Source: Pachyseris speciosa
Taxonomy: Eukaryota; Cnidaria; Anthozoa; Scleractinia; Pachyseridae
Reading direction: 5' to 3'
Length of the DNA stretch: 64,000 nt
NCBI GenBank assembly: GCA_016490735.1
Contig: JAEMWC010001488.1
Span: forward strand, 50,001-114,000
Shown here: positions 55,490 through 64,000 of the stretch, piece by piece
Numbering within the stretch: the first letter of the stretch is position 1
Layout of the letters: each line of letters starts with the position of its first letter
Notes under the pieces: generated by a model
Told to the model about the DNA's origin: nothing
Databases searched by the model: none
What the model saw: only the letters and a program-made list of their open reading frames with translations
Program-made: the position numbers and the translations under genes

Positions 55490-55554
55490 CGAGGTTGTCG
55501 TCTGTGCTATGATTTCCGGTAAACAAAGAGATCACCGCCTCATCCATTTTGTGC

Positions 55555-55722
55555 ATGAAATGTCGAAGAGACGAGGAGAAATTAGAAAAGCTCTTCGAGG
55601 CACTGAATGTTTTTAGAAAGAAAGCTAAGAAGACAATAACCGAACAAAAGGAACTAAATGGGGGTGGAAATTCCGCGGAAAGATTAAAAGAGGTGTTACA
55701 GAACTTCGCCGACTATAATTAG
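55555..55722 (+). CDS. Small ORF, 55 residues, charged, CxxC
   Basis: The frame is open from 55513 and has ATG at 55555 and TAG at 55720-55722. It starts MKCRRDEEKLEKLFEALNVF and continues helical and lysine-rich, ending LKEVLQNFADYN. With the codon before the ATG it forms CMKC. Codon pattern looks coding, but no splice partner or family is recognised; perhaps a terminal exon. Confidence 0.3.
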   Translation: MKCRRDEEKLEKLFEALNVFRKKAKKTITEQKELNGGGNSAERLKEVLQNFADYN

Positions 55723-56054
55723 CAGTGGTACTGTGAGAAAAAAAAGTCCGCACTGAAATGTCCGCCCCGCGTTCGACTCCGAGATCGCTTTCAAACCAAC
55801 TTTATTGCCCGCTGGACTTCAACTTCACAACGACTTAGTTGTCCCATGGTTCGATCATCGCTTGTGGTGTTGTGCAAATTAAATATCAAGGACCCTGTTA
55901 ACAGGACCGCAAACACATCGTCACGCATGATAAAATGAAAACACATCCGTACGCTTGATAAAATGAAATAAAGCCTCGTCCCCAACAGGTTTTAATTCTA
56001 AAATAATGAAGTGCGAATTGTACTGCACCTCTAAATGCTTGCTCGAATTCAAAG
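55723..56054. other. No recognisable feature
   Basis: No supported coding or repeat structure. Confidence 0.3.
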
Positions 56055-56665
56055 CCTTCCAACACAGGGTGCAGAGGAGTTCTTTTCGATTGTGCACGAC
56101 AAAGTCTCACCTCGTTAATTCCAAAAAAGATTGTGGAAATGAAATTCTTCTGATTTGTGATTGTTTTCTGCTTCCATATCCTTCAATATCCCCGATCTTG
56201 TCTCTCTCGTACGGCTTTCCGCCATGTTTACTTGCATATACCGCGTCGAACTGACGCTGGCCGCGGGCGCATATGATCTTTGCCCGGAGGGCAACGAATA
56301 AGCTTCGGAAATCGGAAAGCGAAGCTTGCCGAACGAGGCACGAAGTGCCGAGTAAAAGAAGAGTAAAAGAGTAAAAAGAAGGGTAAAAGAAGAGTACTGT
56401 AAGCCAACTTTTTGTAACCGTGAGTGCCCACAGTACTTTGGTCCGCGGTACATGCAAATAAACATTGCTGAAACCGTATCAGAAAGAGACAAGATCGGGG
56501 GATGTAGAAGGATATGGAAGCAGAAAACGTTCACAAATCAGAAGGATTTCAATTCGACAATCTTTATCGTACAAAGTAAACATATTTTGGAATTAACAAG
56601 GTGAGACTTTGTCGTGTACGATCGAACAGAGCTCCTCTGCACCCTGTGCTTCCAATCGCGACTTT
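56055..56665. mobile_element. Inverted-repeat element, about 610 bp
   Basis: The left arm (about 56055-56213: GGTGCAGAGGAG, GACAAAGTCTCACC, GCTTCCATATCCTTC) is the reverse complement of the right arm (about 56483-56665). The core has AAGAGTAAAAG repeats. Non-coding; frames here are shadows. Confidence 0.7.
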
Positions 56666-56816
56666 TCTTTTGCAAGCCTTCCTCAAGCAAGAAACCGGTT
56701 TTGTGGCTCCAGGGGTGCATTATTGCCATTCAACCAATGAAATTGAGTGTTAGATCGTTTTCACTACGAAAACCAATCAGTTAACGAGTTCAATTTCCTG
56801 AATTCATGGAAGTGAG

Positions 56817-56940
56817 GTTCTCGGCAGCCGTGACGAGAGGTTATTTTTTTCCCTCGGCGCTTCGCGCCTCGTTGACGCGGCTTCGCCGCGGAATATTCCT
56901 CCTTCAAATGGAAAAAAAATAACCTCTGGCACCCAGGGTA
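56817..56940. mobile_element. TGCCAGAGG-family MITE, copy c
   Basis: GGTTCTCGGCAGCCGTGAC at the left and AACCTCTGGCACCCAGGGTA at the right, the opposite orientation to copy b. Contains the GC-rich hairpin GGCTTCGCCGCGG. Confidence 0.75.
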
Positions 56941-59900
56941 ACCTCTGTATTTCTGCTTCCGCCAATGGACGCAAAATTCTGATTGGTTAATTTAGACATT
57001 AAGTCGCAAGGGAAATGAAGTAACCACAACAGATATCGCTTCCGATGAGGACGTGATATAGAAGATCATAGAAAGCTTAAGCAGATTTCAGCTCAATCGC
57101 AAGTTGCGAAGTTATCTTGATACCGGAACGAGAAGTGGCCGATAGAGCTTCTCGAGTACAGTGGAGAGAGGAGACGCTTTAGCGATTTCACTGTCGGGAT
57201 GCGATAAAAGCTTCGTTTTTTCCTCACACGCAAACGGCTCTGCTCCGGTTTCACTTCACAATACCCTGCCACTCGAACTAAGTTCTTTGTATAGCCTACT
57301 ACGCGGTAAGCAGAAACTAATTAATTGAAGTTGAAATATGTGATTTATTCAAGTAACAAATAATTTGTGAGTTTGAAATGGCGTCCTCGTTATTTTTTTT
57401 ATGCGAACTACGCGGTAGGCGGTAAGAAGTATGTCCGAAGGCAGTGGCCAAGGTGGCCAGCAAAAGCAAAAGAGAGTATTTCTCGTTCTAAAAACGTGAC
57501 TTGCGAATCGAAGGAAGCACTGATCGATTCCCCTTGTATAGATAGCTCACTTCGTGCCGCGTAGCCACGCCTTTTCAGTAAAGGGCTCGATGCGGCAGTG
57601 CATGTATTCTACAGTTACTCCGCTCTCTTTAAGTCGGTAAAAGAGTTGTCTCCTCGGTGATGACTCAAGAGATTTCCCACGTCATTCCTCAGCTGCTGCT
57701 TTTCTTTGCAAATTTCCGAAACTTCGGCCAGTATTTTTCTTATTAGATCGTTTTCCTCTGGAGCAAATTATGGGGTTTAACCAATAAAGGTCTTTATTAA
57801 TCCCAAAAACAAACGTTCCGGATTACAGTTGAACTAAGATAAATTCACAGTAGTATGAAAATTAAATGTAGTTAAAATAGCATCTATTTTTTAAACAACG
57901 TTTGAAACGTTCCGTTCTAATGTGCAGAAGTATATAGGAATGACCTTCATTGGCAAGAGGTCTGCCCAATGGGCGTGTGGAGCTGTGATGCCTTCATGCA
58001 TGTCTGAGGTTTTCAAAAGGCATGCTGCGGGCGTCACGTCCTTAAGGAACCCAAAACGAACTTCTCTTTTTTCGAAATCTATCAAATCAAGTTATTGCAT
58101 CTTTATTTGGTGACAATCTAGTTATTATACCCAGAATGATGAGACCTGGAATTATTTGCTATTGTATTGTTCACAGTTAATGGAGACTGAACTGGAAACC
58201 AGAGTATTCATTATTTTGCAGTTGTAAACTGATTTAAGTCATCACTCAGTAGGTGGAACAGGACTTGGGCTTTGGAAATCCCTTGTCTGTTAAGCACGCA
58301 AAACACTTTGAGGATAATGGACCAACAGTTTTTACGCCCGTTCAAACATTTCACTCCAAGTTTTTCTTTCCCCATAAGTATTATTCTGGGCACAGATACA
58401 GCTAGTGTATTTAATTTGTTCTCCTATTTGCAGGAGAATATAAGTTCTTTCAATGAGAGAACAGTAGAACTGCTATTTTGTCGAAATATAGCTTCTACTC
58501 GCAGGAAATGGTCACGAGCCACTTGGAGTTATTTAAGTTAAGTTAGTGAATAAGAAAAATGCATTCAGGGCACACGTGGTTACTTAGAGTAGGTTTTTTT
58601 TTTGTGAGGTTGAGCTTTGTTGTTTAAGATGTATTTCATCTTTTAAATGAAACAGTAGTTGAACTATGTGGTTAACCAGCAAGGAAATCCTCTATCTGTC
58701 TAGTTTGCAAAGATTATGAGAATGCCGAACCATAAGCCTTTTTTACCGGCTTAAAGAACCCACTCCAAGTTTTCATCTGCTGATAAACTTATTGTAATAT
58801 ATATGCGTGAGACTGAGATATTTTATTGTGTCTCCCATTTGCAGGGAAGTCTTGATTTAAATTATCTTATATAACTGCTAATTTACATTGTTGGGAACAG
58901 AAAGGAACCTTTTGAAACTACCTGTGTTTTGTGAATAGTAGATGAATTACAGTGTATATCGACATAACCAAAATTCAGGACTATATCTAATTGAAACAGG
59001 TTGTCAGAGAGGTTCTGCTGTGTTCTTTGATGTGATCAATATACATGTACTTCTGTTTTGTTGTTTTGAGTTAGGATATGTGGAACTAAACAAGAACATT
59101 TTTTTTTTAAATTTGCTTTCACTTCCCTTAAACTTATTTGCTTTAAGGACACTAATGCTTCATATGGCTTTTTAGTCACATGTATTGCAGTCAGACACTT
59201 CCTTGATCTCAGCTTGGTCATCTTCACTAAGGCCAATCCTCTACATGTGCACATCCTGCTTATGTGTACAGTCTTCTTCTTAGGGTTTAACTGTACTAAT
59301 CTTGTGATATTTGTATCACGTGTACAAAGAAACAGTCAGAGTTAAGTTTTTTGAAGCGGCATGCACATGCAGCACTAGTTAGCCTAGCCATGTTTGATAA
59401 GACATGAAAAGCAAAGATTATAAAGAATCTATATATTTATAAAAAGTGTCAAGTTTTCATGGGCTGTGAGCAGTGTGTCAGTGATGGAATTGAAAGATGG
59501 GTAATTTCCATCTGGCTTCTTAAAACAATCCTGCTGAAATAACAACATCAAATTACTGGCTTAAATGACCAGGGCAAGGCCAGCCTCAGGCAGTTTGAAA
59601 GGTCCATCCAACTTCACTTTTCCTATGGCCTCAAACAACCAAGCTGTCCCACCTGATCCAGCCAGCTTTGAAGAACTTTCTTTACAAACTGCCAAAAGTT
59701 AATAGCCAAACTAGCTCAAGGTTGAGTTTATTTTCCATTGCTTTTCAGATTATAGCAATGATCTGCGACGAAGAAAAATTACAATGAAAGCAATGTGAAA
59801 AACCAAACCATTGTACATAGGTCCAAACACTAGAGTGGCTTAAATGACCAAATCCGTTAGCAGAAAAGTGACGGAAACAAATACCAACAGAAACATACTG

Positions 59901-61652
59901 GCAGAAATATCGCGGAAGCATGGCGTGACATTTCCGCTTAGGATACGTGTCGGAAAGGATTCGCGTGCAAAGATTAGAATTTCAGATTTCCACATCACGG
60001 AAACGAGGCGAAAATAAGAAACACAATGTCTCCGTTCTAGATTTATTACGGAAAAGTACAATTTCGTTCTGTAAAACGAAATTTCAAAGGAAGGTATATC
60101 TAAAAATGCGAAATCATGGTATAAGATGCAGAAAATTTTCGCAAATGCGGGTGGCGAGCTAAGAGAAGAGAATAATTCAAAAGCGAACAGTTGTGATATT
60201 TCTTAGCTAACACATACAAACTCGATGAAACAGGATGATTACAAGCTCGTATTTAAAAGCCACAATGTATTTAGTTCTTGTATTGTTCCTACTGGCAATT
60301 TTATTTCTAACAATCGGCACAGTTATGGTTAAGTACCAAATAGATAGTAAAGGCTCTCGTGGAAGGTTTCATATCCTTAAAAATGCTCCAAAATTCACAG
60401 GCCTACTATCAGAAAATTTTATTTTTACGATTAAGCCCCGGTGACACACCTGGCATTAAACATTCTCCATTAAATTATTTCATCATATTTACACACTAGG
60501 GAAAGTATTGCGACTCGAGCTGAAATCACTTTCAGCACCATTCCACTCAAATAATACCAGTCCTCAAATCACTTACCTTATTTAGGGATGGCTCATTAGT
60601 TATCTGAGGCGGGGTATGGCTCAGAAATTAGAAAACTTTAGTTGATTAGGAAAATAACTCAATCTCAATCTCAATATCAATACCTTAACTTCAATATCTT
60701 AACTAGTTTCTTAATCTTTTTAATTTTAACTGTTTTTTTTACTTTGTAAAGCGCATTTCATCATATTCACATGTTAATTTGCGCCTAAGAAATATTAATC
60801 ACTATTATTATTAATGCCACCTTCCACCCCTCCCCCCCCCCCCCGCCCCCCTCCCCCCACGTCGACGGCAAAAATCACTATCATATTTATAAGAACTATA
60901 TTTCGTAAATAAACTATCGCATGGATGTACACCGTTTTTCGTTGGTATAACAGTTAGACCATTGTATATGATCTCTGAAAGTCAGCAGAGTGGCTCACAT
61001 CTTTTTTGTTGTCATTGTGATCACCCGCTATCATTTTATTTTATATTTTATATTATTATATTTTATTAAACTTTGTCATTCAATTGGAAATTGTTTCTCT
61101 CTACCCAGGTGTATAAAATTAATTCATTTCCCTGACATATTGCTACAATTCAACCCAGGAATGGTCTCAGTTACTTCATGCTACAGAAACTGAAGCTTTA
61201 TAGTTTATCCTTGTAGCTTGTGTTTGATCTTTTTTTTGTTTTTGATAACCACATTTTCCCAATAGTTTGCTGCTATTTTATTATCGCGTGTAGTGGTAGT
61301 AAGCTGTAACTCGGCATCAACGGTGCCGATCAACCCTGTTCTTCATTCTTTGAGAAGCCACTGCCAGAAAAGTCAGTGCCTGTTTCCTCGCCTGTTTCCT
61401 CATGGGTTGGAAAGAGGAAGAGTTAGGAAGCTCTCATTGCGTGTGTATTTATTTAAAGAGTATGCACCACCTGTGACGACTGATTTCCAAAACATTCGAA
61501 GATGAGGAAATGTTGAAGACTAAAATGATCATTTAGTTTAAAATCCTATAGTTGTTTTGTTTTCCACTGTTACGTTTGAAGAAGCAGAGTTATGAGGCTG
61601 TTCAGTTATTCACGCATTACTATAATAACTTTTTTTTTAATTTATTCAGTAA
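56941..61652. other. Long stretch without recognisable features
   Basis: About 4.7 kb of AT-rich sequence. Two blocks (near 58330 and 58750) share CACTCCAAGTTTT and TTTGCAGG words, a weak ancient duplication. A frame at 60235-60444 starts with a membrane-like segment (YLVLVLFLLAILFLTIGTVM) but has no other support. A C-run lies near 60830-60856. Confidence 0.4.
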
Positions 61653-61714
61653 TACAGTCGAACCTCCCGTAAGCAACAGCTCAAAATGCAACGTAGGCAT
61701 TTGCTTACGGGAGG
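61653..61714. mobile_element. pogo-like terminus with hairpin
   Basis: TACAGTCGAACCTCC begins at a TA, as in pogo/Tigger-like ends. CCTCCCGTAAGCAA (61663-61676) pairs with TTGCTTACGGGAGG (61701-61714). The other end of the element was not found. Confidence 0.4.
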
Positions 61715-62577
61715 TGATCGCTTACGAGTAAGACCACAGGGTGTCGACACTTTGAGCAAGAGGCAGTAGCAGAGATGTATTCCGGCATCCGTACTCTGAA
61801 GTTTGGAGACAAAAAGACGTTGATAACTTCGCTGAAATTAAAGATCAAAAGCCTTGGATATTAAAAACGCATTGACAGTTTGGTTCAAAGACTACAACTG
61901 ACCCCTTTTGTTCGAAGAGCGGGAAACGTTTGCCACTCATTAAGCCTATCCACCGGATAAAACTGTAGGATAGGAAAGTTATCCATTGGATGAAACGTCC
62001 CAGTACACAGAGCCCGAATAGGGCGATGAATATCCGGTCGGTTGCCACGGTGAAAATCAGTGACGCTTTCTTTAATTACGACGGATGACATGGCAAGAAA
62101 ATAGCGGAAGACATGGAACTTGAAAGATGAAAAAAGAAAGCAAACTGAACCCCTTTCGACTTATGAAAGCTATTTTATCGAGTGCAACTTTTATGCTGAG
62201 TGAGATTAATGCATGGGGCAGCGTGCGGTTAGAAATTTTATCCATAAACAGTAGTTGTATTAGAAATTCTGTAAATAAGTTCTCCCTATATCTTAGGCTT
62301 TTATAGTGACAGTTAATTTCCTTTTCAATGCATCCACCATAATACTAAGTATTTTCGTCTTTATATCTGTTATATTTTAGTTCGCTCTTTTAAAGCCCTG
62401 TCGTCTACTGAAGGATGAAGGACCGCAGTGATTCAAGCTTACAAATTGTATTATTTATCTTTTTCCTTCCCGAAATTTCACTTGTATAGCAGGGTAGGCT
62501 TGAGGAACATATTAAAGTCTTCCTACAAATAGTCTCATATTGAATTAGAAGATTACCTCCCAAATTAATGTGTCTAG
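61715..62577. other. No recognisable feature
   Basis: No coding or repeat signature recognised. Confidence 0.3.
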
Positions 62578-62625
62578 GTAAGCTGAAGCCACTCATTGGG
62601 CACAAAGGCTACTTGGTAGTGGCCA
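62578..62625. repeat. Half-copy of the 63416 MITE
   Basis: GTAAGCTGAAGCCACTCATTGGG matches one arm of the 63416-63557 element. Confidence 0.5.
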
Positions 62626-62671
62626 TTAACCCCTAAATCCACCAATTTAAGTTTGAGTCTGAGCATATGTA

Positions 62672-62722
62672 GCCATGTTACTGGTCAGCTGTTTCGGCCT
62701 TGTTAGGCCTCGTCAGCATGGC
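62672..62722 (-). ncRNA. Hammerhead ribozyme candidate
   Basis: On the minus strand: GCCATG, core CTGACGA, stem II GGCCTAACAAGGCC, core GAAA, short stem III with loop, GUA, then CATGGC pairing with the first GCCATG. Both conserved core boxes and stems I and II are perfect. Stem III is only two strong pairs (AC/GU), as in short hammerheads of animal retroelements, and one extra A sits between the GUA and stem I, which might reduce activity. Identification is by motif reading only. Confidence 0.5.
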
Positions 62723-62807
62723 ATAGCTAATACCCAGGCTCCAGTAACCCACATGAATAAAACAAGCAGTGAAAATGTGAAGCTTGTCACGCTGGGGATT
62801 TTTTTGG

Positions 62808-63382
62808 TCATACGCGGCCAAAAATTTTCTTTTCCTCAGGGTTTAATTTATTTTATGATAGCATACTCAAACTTGGCAGCAAGACAAAACTTCTTCTTGT
62901 CTACAATTTGCCTGATTTAGATTTTTGAATTGATCTTTTTTGGCGATAAAATGACGTCGTCAATTTGGTGCGAAAATCTATTTTTGGAGCTATGACATAG
63001 TCGGTCACACTTTTTTAAACGCCAATACAATGAGGATCACACAACCGAAAAGACATTTGAAATATCTAAACTGAATCAAAAGTTGTGGGCTTCTGAAGTT
63101 TAAATTTCCCCCCATTTTGTTGCTAAAATAGCCTTAAGCTTAAAGTTTAACTCCCCACAACTTTTGACTCCAATGAAATATTTCAAATTTTCTTTCAGAT
63201 TTGATATCCCCCTTGCACGCTATTTTTATTATATGACCTACTATGTTGTAGCTCGAAAAATAGATGATGTCAAAAATCCAAATCGGACAAGTTGCAGAGA
63301 AGAAAAAGTTTTGTCTTGCTGCAAAGTTTAAGTTTGCTACGATAAAACCCCGAGTAGACGAAACTTTTTGGCCCAATATGAC
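62808..63382. mobile_element. Foldback-like inverted repeat, 575 bp
   Basis: Arms from GTCATACGCGGCCAAAAA and from the right tip (GGCCCAATATGAC, reverse sense) match inward through GCAGCAAGACAAAACTT to near 63120 (CAAAAGTTGTGGG / CCCCACAACTTTTG). Divergence between arms is moderate. Non-coding. Confidence 0.7.
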
Positions 63383-63415
63383 AAAAAAAAAACCCAGTGT
63401 GTATGGGATGTGGTA

Positions 63416-63557
63416 AAGCTAAAAGTCACTCATTGGGAACTAAGCCCTCGTGGTAGCGGGTATTACCTCTTAAGTCTGGCTGCTAATTATTTGGTAGATT
63501 TAACAGGTAACGCCCGTTACCAAGTGGCCTTAGTTCCCAATGAGTGGCTTTCAGCTT
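63416..63557. mobile_element. 142 bp MITE
   Basis: AAGCTAAAAGTCACTCATTG at the left and the near reverse complement at the right (CAATGAGTGGCTTTCAGCTT). The stem continues through GGGAACTAAG. A half copy lies at 62578. Confidence 0.8.
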
Positions 63558-64000
63558 AACCAGGCACATTGATTTGTGAGGTATTCTTGTCACTCCAAAC
63601 CACATCCCACAACCTTCACCTTCTGATATTGAATTACAAGGCCACGCCCACTAATTTTGCAGTATCTTAAAGTTATTAAGAATGATGGCTTTAACTGGGT
63701 TATTATGAGGGTGAAATGTGAGGGTGAATGGAATTCTGTCATTCTTTTCCTTTTGTGACGTCTGTAGTGCTGACAGTTGATCAATCTGCTGGGCGCGGTG
63801 ATGGCCCGATTGAACTACAGAATCAGGATAGTCACGTTTCTCGAAGAACTGGCACATTTCCTCTGATTTGTTGGAAAAATCGGATTCATCACTACATAGA
63901 CGTCCAAGTCTAAGAAATTGAGAATAGGGAATGGCGTTTTTGACATGAGATGGATGTGAAGATGAATACAACACACTAATAACTCATAATAACCCAGATA
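63558..64000. other. No recognisable feature to window end
   Basis: A minus-strand frame at 63651-63974 shows no domain I recognise. Confidence 0.3.

Noticed and set aside
56107..56534. Overlapping minus-strand frames of 116 and 139 residues
   Set aside because: They lie across an inverted-repeat element; both frames read AAGAGTAAAAG repeats and arm sequence.
60235..60444. Small membrane protein gene
   Set aside because: One hydrophobic stretch only, with no conservation, splice or promoter evidence; AT-rich DNA yields such stretches by chance.

Overview
This 64 kb window is animal nuclear DNA and almost certainly cnidarian, probably a scleractinian coral. It is AT-rich, has no operons or dense coding, and is packed with non-LTR, Penelope-like, Ty3/Gypsy and DNA-transposon debris of the kinds common in coral genomes. 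The organism is inferred from repeat families I recognise by eye; no database search was made. No complete host gene is visible. The best host coding piece is one immunoglobulin-domain exon (36316-36549, minus).

Layout. 1-584: Penelope-like fragment with inverted pseudo-LTRs and a broken GIY-YIG reading frame. 1575-6269: large element whose two ends are GATC-rich minisatellites in inverted arrangement, with three phase-compatible candidate exons in the core. 8275-10259: decayed L1/Tx1-like reverse transcriptase followed by a TTAA-flanked inverted-repeat element. 11350-14963: two MITEs and a foldback element. 15838-19180: broken Ty3/Gypsy element on the minus strand with a single LTR. 20332-22340: an inverted-repeat element and a 472 bp near-perfect palindrome. 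22341-27379: CR1/jockey-type LINE with intact ORF1 and a broken ORF2 that a 447 bp MITE has split. 27820-28698: foldback element. 29004-30698: tandem array of tRNA-like units flanked by a 10 bp direct repeat. 32167-42789: more foldback elements, the Ig exon, and a hAT-like MITE with its empty site about 1.1 kb away. 43671-49459: giant inverted-repeat element carrying two tandem arrays and a second GIY-YIG fragment. 49680-55162: inverted-repeat element with a broken THAP domain. 55163-64000: mostly unannotatable sequence with small MITEs and a hammerhead-ribozyme candidate at 62672-62722.

How the parts relate. The window is a nest of insertions whose order can often be read directly, because target-site duplications are intact and, in three cases, an empty copy of the target lies nearby (an inverted arm or a neighbouring tandem unit). 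Five elements share one architecture: long inverted ends built from short degenerate tandem repeats. For three of them direct repeats of 6-12 bp mark the insertion site. Nearly all open frames in the window are shadows of these repeats.
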